NCBI RefSeq assembly: GCF_001499735.1
Contig: NZ_LN848257.1
Span: 4,420,340 to 4,463,575, forward strand
Direction of reading: 5' to 3'
DNA: 43,236 nucleotides
From: Thiocapsa sp. KS1
GTDB taxonomy: Bacteria; Pseudomonadota; Gammaproteobacteria; Chromatiales; Chromatiaceae
Every line of letters begins with the position of its first letter. Position 1 is the first letter of the stretch. Of this stretch, positions 34,274-42,682 are shown piece after piece. The notes below the pieces were generated by a model that saw nothing but the letters and a program-made list of their open reading frames with translations, did not search any database and had not been told where the DNA came from. The translations under genes and the position numbers were made by a program.

Positions 34274-34551
34274 GGGGCAATTCAGTCGTCGCGAGGAAGC
34301 GTCCCTAATCGATTAATCCACGGGTGCTTGCACGATAATGCCGCGCGCAAGCGGGCAGGTCCGGCTTGCATAGCTTCGCGCCCGGGGTTTGGCCGCAGAT
34401 CGCCGATGCGGTGTTTCCGGGTCAAGAGCGCAGGCGACGCGCTCGACTCAACCGAGATTCAACCAAAACGGAGGATGCGAGTCAGGTAGCCCGACCGCGC
34501 TCTGCGCTCTACCTCCCGGCCTTGATGGCGGGTTTTCTCGCGCAACGATCG

Positions 34552-36087
34552 ATGACAACACGCCGCGGCGCCAAACCCGCCACAACCGCAATCCCGATCG
34601 AGCCGGGTCTTGTCCCGAATGCCTTGGCCTGGCTGCAGGTCTGGGTGATCGGCTCGGTCGCGGCGATCTTGATGATCATGATGGGAGGGGTGTACCCGTT
34701 GCCGCGCGCCTTGGCTGGTGCAGCGATCGCCGGACTCTTCTTCTTGACCTGGTCCTGGCGCCTCGCTCGCGGCGCGGGAGCGGATGCTCGGGACCTCGGT
34801 TGGTTGTGGGTCTGGCTGGCAGTATCCGGGTGGATCGGGTTACAGCTTCTGCCTTTGCCGCGGGAGGTCTTCGAATGGATCGGGGCTTATCCGCCCGACC
34901 TACTTGCGCAGTATCCCGAGCTGCCGATCACCCGCCTTTCACCCAACATCGCCGCCACCCTTGGTTACTGGGGGATGTTTACGACCTATTGGGCAGCGGC
35001 CTCCTTGGTGGCGGCACTGCCGCGGAGACAGTTGGCCGTTCTGGTCGGGATTCTGGTCGCGCTGGTCTTCGCCGAGGCCCTCTACGGATTCATCGCACAC
35101 ATGGGTCGGTTCGAGACGGTCCTGGGTCTTTGGCCGGCGCCTGCCGATCATGGTGTTGTGGTCGGCACTTTTTGGAACCGTAATCACCTGGCGGGACTCT
35201 TGGCGCTCGGCTGGCCCCTCGGGATCGCTTACCTCTTGTTCGGCGCTCGGATGCGCCCGGTGCGCGTTCATGAGGTGCGCTACCTGCTGGTCCTCGTCTT
35301 CAGCCTGGCCATGGCCTTGGCTTTGTTCAATTCCTTGTCGCGATTGGGGACGGCCTCGGCACTTTTCGGGCTGCTCGTGTTCGTGCTGCTGGCGCGAGCG
35401 AATCGGGTCGGGCGGGCGTCCGGATTGGAGCGGCTGTGGCTATTCTCGGCAGGCCTGGTGGCCTTGGGATTGGCGATTGCCTTCGGGCTCGCGCCCTTGT
35501 TGCTGAGATACTCGGCGGTCGTCACCGATACGGGCCGTTTGGAGGCATTGCTTCCCCTTGCGCATCTGCCGGCGAAGACCTGGATTGCCGGGGCGGGCGC
35601 CGGCGGGTTCGAGGACATCTTCAAGTTGGTTCAGCCGGCTTCGCTCCCACCGACCTTCGACTATCTACACAACGACTGGGTGCAGTTCGTGCTCGAATTC
35701 GGCGTGCTCGGGACCGTACCGGTGACGGTGGCGTTGGCCGTTTGGTGGCGGCGGGCGGGGCCAAGTCAGCTCAGCCGGCTGCGTGCCGGTGCGGCCGGCG
35801 GGATCGCCGCCATCGCGCTGCACAGTTTGGGCGATTTCAACCTGCAGATCCCGGGTACCGCCTTCGCGTTCTGGCTGGTTGTCGGGGTCTTGTGCAATCG
35901 CGCGCTGGAGCGCGACGCTATCGAGCTCGGCGCCGCCAGGGTAGGAAACCGAGCCAACGTCCCCGCATTCGGATCCTTCGCGGGTTCGCATGAGGAGCCA
36001 GTGCCAACAAGTCCGCTCCATCGAGAAGGCGTCGAGGATTATCGCAGACCAACAGGCTTGCGGCTTGGTCGCCCAGCCATTCGGTGA
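34552..36087 (+). CDS. O-antigen ligase / Wzy polymerase family membrane protein
   Basis: The product is a predicted 511-residue polytopic inner-membrane protein with about 11-12 helices. A Wzy_C/O-antigen-ligase core contains GTFWNRNHLAGLLALGWPL, NSLSRLGTASALFG and a large periplasmic loop with GAGAGGFEDIF and YLHNDWVQFVLEFG. The HNDWVQ and RNH motifs are typical of the family. It should polymerise or transfer lipid-linked glycan. The start is uncertain: ATGs at 34525 and 34552 are both possible, without strong ribosome sites, and the frame runs back to 34366. The last 56 codons overlap the end of the convergent CpsB-type gene. Confidence 0.85.
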   Translation: MTTRRGAKPATTAIPIEPGLVPNALAWLQVWVIGSVAAILMIMMGGVYPLPRALAGAAIAGLFFLTWSWRLARGAGADARDLGWLWVWLAVSGWIGLQLLPLPREVFEWIGAYPPDLLAQYPELPITRLSPNIAATLGYWGMFTTYWAAASLVAALPRRQLAVLVGILVALVFAEALYGFIAHMGRFETVLGLWPAPADHGVVVGTFWNRNHLAGLLALGWPLGIAYLLFGARMRPVRVHEVRYLLVLVFSLAMALALFNSLSRLGTASALFGLLVFVLLARANRVGRASGLERLWLFSAGLVALGLAIAFGLAPLLLRYSAVVTDTGRLEALLPLAHLPAKTWIAGAGAGGFEDIFKLVQPASLPPTFDYLHNDWVQFVLEFGVLGTVPVTVALAVWWRRAGPSQLSRLRAGAAGGIAAIALHSLGDFNLQIPGTAFAFWLVVGVLCNRALERDAIELGAARVGNRANVPAFGSFAGSHEEPVPTSPLHREGVEDYRRPTGLRLGRPAIR

Positions 36088-36727
36088 CGACGGCACGACC
36101 CGCTGCCAGAGTGGTCGGGCTCCGTCCGGTCGGGCGATGTGCGTCGGAGGCGATCAGGTGCACCCATCCCAGCTCCAGCCAGTGTCGGCTGATGTGCTGT
36201 ATGCGCTCGCCGAAATCCCCGCTGCAGCTCTGTGCCGTGAGCTGGACCTTGCAACCCCGGGCGACCCACTCGGCAAGACGTTCGGGGTTTCGCACCAGCA
36301 CCAGGTTGCGCTCGGGGTGGGCGATCACCGGCGTGATGCCGCGATAGAGGAGTTGCTCGAGAATGGTCTCCGCGCCCATCGGGACGGCCGCCTTGGGCAG
36401 CTCGACCAGTGCGGCCTTGCCGAGGTCGTTGTAGGTCAGCGCGGTGCCGTCGAGCACCTGGCTCGGCAGCTCGGGCACCAGATGGAGCTCCGCACCGGGA
36501 TGGATGCGCAGCGGGACCCCTGCGCCCGCAAGGCGCTCCCGTAAGTCCTGCAACGCATGCCGAACGACACTGCCGGGGTTGCTGTAGACGCCGTTCAGGT
36601 GATGCGGGGTGCAGACAAGGTCCTGAATCCCTGCCGCGGCGGCTGCGCGCGCCATATCCAGTGCGGTTTCGAACGTGTGTGCGCCGTCGTCGATGCCGGG
36701 CAGAATGTGACAGTGGCAGTCGATCAT
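35918..36727 (-). CDS. CpsB/YwqE-type tyrosine-protein phosphatase (PHP family)
   Basis: The product is a 269-residue PHP-fold protein. Metal-binding motifs are DCHCHILPGIDDGA (residues 3-16), CTPHHLNGVY, GAELHL, AHPERN and ASDAHR. CpsB-type enzymes remove phosphate from the tyrosine cluster of bacterial BY-kinases and so control capsule or exopolysaccharide export. The Wzc-like kinase at 38978 is the natural substrate. AGGAA precedes the ATG at 36727; the upstream in-frame extension was rejected. The C-terminus has a basic tail (RRIRMRGRWLGFLPWRRRAR) that runs antisense to the end of the Wzy-like gene. Confidence 0.9.
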   Translation of the reverse strand: MIDCHCHILPGIDDGAHTFETALDMARAAAAAGIQDLVCTPHHLNGVYSNPGSVVRHALQDLRERLAGAGVPLRIHPGAELHLVPELPSQVLDGTALTYNDLGKAALVELPKAAVPMGAETILEQLLYRGITPVIAHPERNLVLVRNPERLAEWVARGCKVQLTAQSCSGDFGERIQHISRHWLELGWVHLIASDAHRPTGRSPTTLAAGRAVVTEWLGDQAASLLVCDNPRRLLDGADLLALAPHANPRRIRMRGRWLGFLPWRRRAR

Positions 36728-36985
36728 GATGGGTTCCTGACAAGCACCCTTGCGGGGGACTATCGGCTGTATCGGACACCGGTTTGGCGCCGAAGGGCTC
36801 GAATGACTGTCGATCGGTCGTCGAGACCGGGCGTTGCGGCAAATGTGGCGTGACGCGAGTATCGGCGAACAGCATCTCGACACACGCGCCGCCGGATAAG
36901 CTCGGACGTTCGTCGGCTATACTTGGAGCACAGCCGGTCTTCCAGTAAGCTCGGGATCATCAAAACACGGAAAGGAGAGATGTCC

Positions 36986-37723
36986 ATGCGCAAGCTCAGC
37001 GGTATTCCTGCTCTCGCGTTCGTCGTATCTTTCGGCCTGACGACCAATGTCGGGGCGGCCGAGATCATCGGCAACCTGTCGACGGATCATGCTGCGACGG
37101 TGACCGGCCAGGGTCTCGAGGTCAATCTGCAACCCGGCCAGGATTACATGGTGTTCTCCGGTGACCGCATCCAATCCGGCGCCGACGAGGGTTCGACCGT
37201 CCTCGCCATTCCCGAAACCGGGATCATCAAGCTCTCGCCGGATTCGGCTGCCGGCGTCGAGCGCACGGATGGCCGTTATCTACTGACGGTTACGCGCGGC
37301 GAGGTCGGGTTCGAGCTCAATCCAGGCGCGAAGGTTTTCTTGGTCAACGGCGACGAGCGTGTCGACTTGGGGCAAGGCACGGGCAAGGGCGGCGTGGCCG
37401 TCTCCGCCGACGGCAAAGATGCATATCTGGTGCTGGTCGACGCCTCCGGCAGTGTCCGAGTCACTTACCTGACCACGAATGCCTTGGTTTACGAGGGACA
37501 GCCGAAGGCGGAATTGATCGAGGCTCAACTCGGCGTTGGTCCCGGCGGTGTGGGCAGTCTCGGGGCTCCGGGCGCCTTCGTAGGTCTCGGCGCCGCAGGT
37601 GCAGCCGGTGTCCCGTTGGCCCTGGCTGCCACCTTTACGGCGCTTGCAGCGATCGACGTAAACTCGACCGCCTTCCGCAGGACCACGGACGACAGAAGGC
37701 CGGCGAGTCCGGCGAGCCCGTGA
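36986..37723 (+). CDS. Secreted FecR-like domain protein of the exopolysaccharide locus
   Basis: The product has 245 residues. A signal peptide ends at VGAA-EI (about residue 22). A FecR-like beta domain spans about residues 45-130: VFSGDRIQSGADEGSTVLA, GIIKLSPDSA and YLLTVTRGEVGFEL. A Gly/Ala-rich segment at about 185-225 becomes hydrophobic (PLALAATFTALAAI) and is followed by an Arg/Asp-rich tail, resembling a C-terminal membrane anchor. AAGGAG is best spaced for the ATG at 36986; an ATG six bases earlier is also possible. FecR-domain proteins without a sigma factor occur in several polysaccharide clusters with unclear roles. A 258-base spacer separates it from the divergent phosphatase. 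Confidence 0.82.
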   Translation: MRKLSGIPALAFVVSFGLTTNVGAAEIIGNLSTDHAATVTGQGLEVNLQPGQDYMVFSGDRIQSGADEGSTVLAIPETGIIKLSPDSAAGVERTDGRYLLTVTRGEVGFELNPGAKVFLVNGDERVDLGQGTGKGGVAVSADGKDAYLVLVDASGSVRVTYLTTNALVYEGQPKAELIEAQLGVGPGGVGSLGAPGAFVGLGAAGAAGVPLALAATFTALAAIDVNSTAFRRTTDDRRPASPASP

Positions 37724-37910
37724 TGAATTGACCCTTAGGACGGGATGCGGGGCAAGCAGACGGCCGCAAGATCATGTCTGTGGATGCCCCGCGGCTTTAA
37801 CTCGACAGGCAGCTCCTCTCCCCCGACCTAAAATGCCGCGCCCGGGCCCGGCTCCTTCCCTGTGGCCAGCATATTCCGTGCAGGCAGTTAGATATGACGG
37901 TTTCCGAATC

Positions 37911-38954
37911 ATGAGTCGAACGATCCGTGCCCGGTGGCTCGCCCTTCTGGTTGTTTCCCTCGCAGCGCTTGCGGGTTGTGCGAGCCCCGGCGGTGAAAGG
38001 TCGGATGCCGCCACCGCCGGGTCGATTGCCGCGGAAGCGCAGGCCCGAGCGGAGCAATCGCGGGTCATGGAGCTCAATCGACAGCTCACGATGGCGGCCT
38101 CGACGCAATCCTCGAACCTCTCCACCCACGATTATCGTCTGGGTCCGGGCGATGTGATCAAGATCGAGGCACCTCAAGCGCCGGAGATCAACAGTCTCAG
38201 CGTGCGCATCACGGGTCCGGGCACCGTCAATCTGCCCCTGGTCGAGGAGCTTCGCCTGGGTGGTCTCACCACGGCACAGGCCGAGCAGCTCCTGATGCAG
38301 CGCTTGAGCAAATACATTCATTCGCCCCAGGTTGCGATCTTCATCACCGAATACGCCTCGCAGGAGGTGACGGTAACGGGTGCGGTCGCAAATCCCGGTG
38401 TTTACCCGATGCAGCGTCCACGGACCCTCTTCGAGGTGCTCTCCTTGGCCGGAGGCTTGGCGCCCAATGCCGGGTCGACGGTCAGCGTGCGCACCGGGGT
38501 GCTCGATCCGGAAACCGGCCAGGTCGCGACCCATAATCTCATCGTCGACCTGCGCGATCTGGTAAAGGATCCGAGCGCGCAGGCATTGGCGCTGCGCGGC
38601 GGCGACAGCGTCTACGTCCCCGAGGCCGGCGTGTTCTTCGTCGAAGGCGCGGTCGGCAAACCAGGCTCTTACCCGCTCCGCCCGGACATGACTGTCCTCA
38701 AGGCAATCGCCGTAGCCGGGGGGACGGATTGGACTTCGGTCGAGAAGAATGTCCGGGTCATCCGGCACGACGGGACCGGGTCCCCCCGCGAGCTTCCGGT
38801 CGATCTGGTGGCCGTCCGCGACCTCGGGGCGGAGGACATGAGCCTCCAAGACGGCGATGTCGTGGTTGTCGATACCAACTACGCCAAGAAGGGTGCCGTC
38901 GTCATGTGGAACCAAGCCCTCAGAGTGCTCTCGTTGGGCATTCTTTATCAGTAG
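37911..38954 (+). CDS. Wza-type polysaccharide export lipoprotein
   Basis: The product has 347 residues. A lipoprotein signal ends in LAGC (Cys23). A Poly_export domain starts at YRLGPGDVIKIE. Two SLBB repeats follow, VTGAVANPGVYPM and VEGAVGKPGSYPL, and the C-terminus ends in an amphipathic helix (MWNQALRVLSLGILY) as in outer-membrane Wza. It should form the outer-membrane pore for the exopolysaccharide. I chose the ATG at 37911 from the lipobox; the ribosome site is weak. A 24-base gap leads to the Wzc-like gene. Confidence 0.92.
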   Translation: MSRTIRARWLALLVVSLAALAGCASPGGERSDAATAGSIAAEAQARAEQSRVMELNRQLTMAASTQSSNLSTHDYRLGPGDVIKIEAPQAPEINSLSVRITGPGTVNLPLVEELRLGGLTTAQAEQLLMQRLSKYIHSPQVAIFITEYASQEVTVTGAVANPGVYPMQRPRTLFEVLSLAGGLAPNAGSTVSVRTGVLDPETGQVATHNLIVDLRDLVKDPSAQALALRGGDSVYVPEAGVFFVEGAVGKPGSYPLRPDMTVLKAIAVAGGTDWTSVEKNVRVIRHDGTGSPRELPVDLVAVRDLGAEDMSLQDGDVVVVDTNYAKKGAVVMWNQALRVLSLGILYQ

Positions 38955-38977
38955 GCCACTCGAAACAGGATGATCGC

Positions 38978-41302
38978 GTGAAACCTTTGCCTCCGCCCGG
39001 TTCAACCGCCTCCGCGCGGGTCCCTCAGTTGCGCCAGCCCGATCGTTTGGCGACCTACGAGCCGCCGCATTACCCGGAGTCGGTCGACGACGACGGCCTC
39101 GATCTGCGCGAGCTGTGGCGGATCGCCCTTAAGTATCGGCGCACGATCTTGCTGTTCGCCGCGATCGTCATCGTTACGGTCGCCTCCGCAACCCTCATCA
39201 TGCGCCCCGTGTATCGCGCGACCACCGTGCTCGAGGTCTCGCCGCAGAACCAGAGCATCGTCCAATTCCAAAACGTCCAGAACGCCCAGCAGGACTCGGC
39301 GACCTTTCAACGGACTCAAATCGAGATCATCAAGAGCCGGGTCGTGGCCGAGGCGGTGGTCAAGCGTTTGAGCCTCGCCGATCACCCTGCGTTCAACGGC
39401 GAGCTTCGGCAACGCGATCTTGCGGCCGGGCTGCGCGAGATCGCCGGGATGCTGCTTAGTCCGCTCGTAAACGGCGTCCGTCAACTCTTTCGGGGCGACT
39501 CGGAGGTGCAGGGTACGGACGGCGATGCGTCTGACGGCGACGCCGCGGAAGATGCCGGTCTGCGTGCCCTTGTCGGTCAGGTTCAGCATGGCCTCACGGT
39601 CAATCCGATCCGTGCATCCAACCTGATCGAGATCAGTTTCGAGAGTCTCGACCGCCAGCTCGCGGCGAAAGTGACCAATGCGGTTGCCGACGAGTATCTT
39701 GCGCTCAGTGCCCGCAAGCGATTCGAGTTGTCGAGCGGCGCCGAGTCCTACCTCAAACGCGAGATCGAGGACCTTCAAGGCAAGCTCGAAACCTCCGAGA
39801 AGGATCTGTACGCTTTCGCGCGTCAGAATCAGGTGGTGGATCTGGAGGACCGCAACAACATCATCTCGACACGCCTGACCGAGCTCAACATCAATCTCTC
39901 CAAGGTCAAGGCGGAGCGCATTGCCGCCGAGTCGCTTTACCAGCAGTTGGCGAAGGCGAATGTCGACAGTCTCCCGACCGTTCTGCAGGATGCCCGCATC
40001 ACGGATCTCAAGGGGCAACTTTCCAGCCTGCGCGGCGAGTACGCGCGCCTGGGCCAGACCTACACCTCCGAATATCCGCGTATGCAGGAGCTGCAACGCC
40101 AGATGGACGACATCCGTCGGACGCTGGAGAAGGAGTTGGGGAATCTCGTCGAGAGCCTCGAGGTCAATTTCCGGCAGCTCACCGATCGGGAGGAGCGGCT
40201 CACCCAGGCGGTCGAGCAGCAGAAGCAGGACCTCCTCGAGCTTCAGGATCGCGCCGTCCAATACAATATCCTCAAGCGCGAATGGGAGACGAACAGCGAG
40301 CTTTACAGCGGCCTCCTCGAGCGGATGAAGGAGGTCGGCGTCGCCGCTGGGATGGAGCGCGATACGGCCTCGGTGATCGACCGTGCCCTCGTTCCCAAAG
40401 CACCCTTTGCGCCGAGCCTCAGTCGGAATCTGGCGATCGCGGGCGTTCTGGGCCTGATGGGCGGTATCGGTCTGGCGCTGCTCCTGAATCTCCTCGACAA
40501 CAGCGTTCGCGACCCGGAGGAGGTCGAGCGACTGGTGCATCTGGCCAGTCTCGGGTTGGTTCCGAAGGTCGATTCCAAGGTCTTGGTGTCCGCCGTGCCG
40601 ATCGAGCTGATGCCCCATCTCCAGCGCGAGCAGGGTATCTCCGAAGCCTACCGATCCATCCGCACCAGCCTCATGTTTGCCACCCCCGGCGGTGCACCAA
40701 AGGTTCTGATGGTTACCAGCGCGGGGCCCGGCGAAGGGAAAAGCACCACGACGATCAGTCTCGGTATCGTCCTCGCCCAGACCGGTGCGACGGTCCTTTT
40801 GATCGACGGGGATCTGCGCAAACCGCGACTCCATAAGGTCTTCAACGTACCGCGCGGGCCGGGGTTGACCGAGTATCTGGTGCAGGGCGAGTCGGATGCC
40901 TTTTACTCGACATCCATCGAGAACCTCACCCTCATGGTCTCGGGAACACCGCCGCCCAATCCGGCCGAGCTGCTGAGCTCGGGCGCAACCGATCGCATGC
41001 TCGAGGAGATGTCCCGCAAATTCGACTACGTGATCGTCGACAGCAGTCCCGTCATGGGTCTCGCCGACCCGATCGTGCTCGCGACCAAGGTGAAGGGCGT
41101 TCTCCTGGTCACCGCTGCAGGTCTCGTGAGTCGCGGCGCGCTACGCGAGGCTGTGAAGCGACTTCGCGCGGTCGATGCGCCCTTGGTCGGCTCGGTGCTC
41201 AACATGGTCGAGCCGCACAGCAGCGAGTACAGCTACTACAACCGCTATTACTACAACTACGGCGCGTCGTCCGAGACCGCCCTGCACCGCGAGGCGGCCT
41301 GA
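38978..41302 (+). CDS. Wzc-type tyrosine kinase and chain-length determinant (BY-kinase)
   Basis: The product has 774 residues. A Wzz domain has a first membrane helix near residues 46-66 and a long coiled-coil periplasmic region. A GNVR-type segment leads to a second membrane helix near 485-510. A cytoplasmic BY-kinase domain follows with Walker A (SAGPGEGKST, Lys588), Walker A' (LLIDGDLRKPR, Asp610 and Asp612) and Walker B (VIVDSSPV). A Tyr cluster has seven tyrosines in residues 751-761, the autophosphorylation tail. It starts with GTG after ACAGGA. It should work with the Wza-like pore and the CpsB-like phosphatase to control export and chain length. Confidence 0.95.
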   Translation: MKPLPPPGSTASARVPQLRQPDRLATYEPPHYPESVDDDGLDLRELWRIALKYRRTILLFAAIVIVTVASATLIMRPVYRATTVLEVSPQNQSIVQFQNVQNAQQDSATFQRTQIEIIKSRVVAEAVVKRLSLADHPAFNGELRQRDLAAGLREIAGMLLSPLVNGVRQLFRGDSEVQGTDGDASDGDAAEDAGLRALVGQVQHGLTVNPIRASNLIEISFESLDRQLAAKVTNAVADEYLALSARKRFELSSGAESYLKREIEDLQGKLETSEKDLYAFARQNQVVDLEDRNNIISTRLTELNINLSKVKAERIAAESLYQQLAKANVDSLPTVLQDARITDLKGQLSSLRGEYARLGQTYTSEYPRMQELQRQMDDIRRTLEKELGNLVESLEVNFRQLTDREERLTQAVEQQKQDLLELQDRAVQYNILKREWETNSELYSGLLERMKEVGVAAGMERDTASVIDRALVPKAPFAPSLSRNLAIAGVLGLMGGIGLALLLNLLDNSVRDPEEVERLVHLASLGLVPKVDSKVLVSAVPIELMPHLQREQGISEAYRSIRTSLMFATPGGAPKVLMVTSAGPGEGKSTTTISLGIVLAQTGATVLLIDGDLRKPRLHKVFNVPRGPGLTEYLVQGESDAFYSTSIENLTLMVSGTPPPNPAELLSSGATDRMLEEMSRKFDYVIVDSSPVMGLADPIVLATKVKGVLLVTAAGLVSRGALREAVKRLRAVDAPLVGSVLNMVEPHSSEYSYYNRYYYNYGASSETALHREAA

Positions 41303-41355
41303 GCGCAGGGGTTGCCGGATTTCCGCTGCTTGTGCCCGATGGCTGCTCTGCGCCC

Positions 41356-42675
41356 ATGACCACCGCACCCGTTGCTGTGACTCGCCTTCTCGCCTTCCTT
41401 GCCTTGCTCTGCGCCTGCATGCTCTGGGCGGGCGCATCGGTTCAGGGCTGGTGGGTTGGTCGTTTGGTGCCGGAGCCGTCGGATGGTGCTCAGCGCATGG
41501 ATGCACCGCAGGGCCGGGCGGCGATGCCGACCCCGCCGAATCTGCCTTGGAGTGGCGGCGATGTCGCCCGCGAATGGGCGCGACGCCTCCTACCTCTGTC
41601 CGCAGACCAGTCCGAGGTCTCGGCCTTATTGGAGATGAGTCTGCGCGAGCGACCGCTCTATGCCCCGACCTGGCTCGATCAGGCCGAGCTGCTTGCGTCC
41701 TCGGGCGAGCGGGAGGGCGCCTCGCGCAGGATTCGGATCGCCCGTGCGTTGTGGCCCGAGCGGGCGAGCTTGCTGCAGCGTGCGGCTTGGATGCAGGTCG
41801 CTGTGGGGCCGCCGGATGTTGCCCTGAGCGCGCTCATGGACTACTGGGCAATTGCGCCGCAAGACGGGCTTCGGACCTTGGGGCTCGCGCGTCGGCTTGC
41901 CGCGGATCCCGAGGCCTTGGTCGAGGCCGCGGCCCCGGTCTGGGAGAGGGGGAAGAATCCGGCATTGGACTATCAACGGGGAGTCCTGGACCTGGCTCGC
42001 CGAGCCGGCGATCTCCCCTTGGCCCGAGCACTCTGGAATCGCTTGGACGACGAGAGTCGAGCCTCGGAGGTTCTGCTGTTTCCCTATCTCCGGATGCTTG
42101 CGGCCCAAGGGCGCCACGCGGAGGCCGATGCGGTCTGGGAGCAGGTGCTCGGGGATCCTCCGGGCCTCGTCAACGGCCGCTTCGAGGAGGCGCTCATACC
42201 GATCGGTCCCGACTTCAAGCCCGATTGGGCTACGCCCGGTTGGCGCTATCAAGCCACCGGCGAGGGTTTCAGGATCGGCGTCGAAGGGCCGCAGGGCGAT
42301 GCGCAATACCGTAGCCTGCGCATCGATTTCCTCGGGACCGCGAATGTCGATCTCGTTCAACCCAGCCAGATCATGCGCGTGCGGCCGGGCACTGCCTACC
42401 GTCTCCGCGGCTATTGGTCGGGCGAGGGCGTTTCGACGCGCTCGGGGGTCTTCGTGGAGCTTTATACGGTCGAGACACGCCCGGTGGTCCGGGTGCAGAC
42501 CCCGCCGCGCCGGGGAAGCTGGGCTCGGGAACACTTCGAGCTCGAGATCCAGGTTCCGGATGACGGTCTGCTCGTCGGCGTTCGGATTCGGCGGGCCGCG
42601 ACCAGCGCCTTGGACCGCCTGCTGAGCGGCACGGTCCGGCTCGACTCACTTGAATTTCAGCCCCTAAACCAATGA
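41356..42675 (+). CDS. TPR-like envelope protein of the exopolysaccharide locus
   Basis: The product has 439 residues. An N-terminal hydrophobic segment (about residues 8-28) is a signal anchor. Helical repeats with TPR-like spacing follow in about residues 70-270 (for example LYAPTWLDQAELLAS, LALARALW-type helices and EADAVWEQVLG). The C-terminal 170 residues look like a beta-sandwich carbohydrate-binding-like domain (FEEALIPIGPDFKPDWAT, then YRLRGYWSGEG). Such proteins occur in exopolysaccharide loci, where they may bind the glycan or scaffold the export complex. The start is uncertain: the ATG at 41356 and a GTG at 41332 are both possible, and neither has a good ribosome site. Confidence 0.78.
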   Translation: MTTAPVAVTRLLAFLALLCACMLWAGASVQGWWVGRLVPEPSDGAQRMDAPQGRAAMPTPPNLPWSGGDVAREWARRLLPLSADQSEVSALLEMSLRERPLYAPTWLDQAELLASSGEREGASRRIRIARALWPERASLLQRAAWMQVAVGPPDVALSALMDYWAIAPQDGLRTLGLARRLAADPEALVEAAAPVWERGKNPALDYQRGVLDLARRAGDLPLARALWNRLDDESRASEVLLFPYLRMLAAQGRHAEADAVWEQVLGDPPGLVNGRFEEALIPIGPDFKPDWATPGWRYQATGEGFRIGVEGPQGDAQYRSLRIDFLGTANVDLVQPSQIMRVRPGTAYRLRGYWSGEGVSTRSGVFVELYTVETRPVVRVQTPPRRGSWAREHFELEIQVPDDGLLVGVRIRRAATSALDRLLSGTVRLDSLEFQPLNQ

Positions 42676-42682
42676 TCTTGGA

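Noticed and set aside
34313-34345. AT-rich TAATCGATTA palindrome and GATAAT box before the Wzy-like gene
   Set aside because: It is promoter-like, but spacing to any -35 match is wrong and the start of the gene is uncertain; too weak to list.
39002-40834. 610-codon minus-strand reading frame
   Set aside because: It is antisense to the Wzc-type kinase gene, whose Wzz and kinase motifs are complete.
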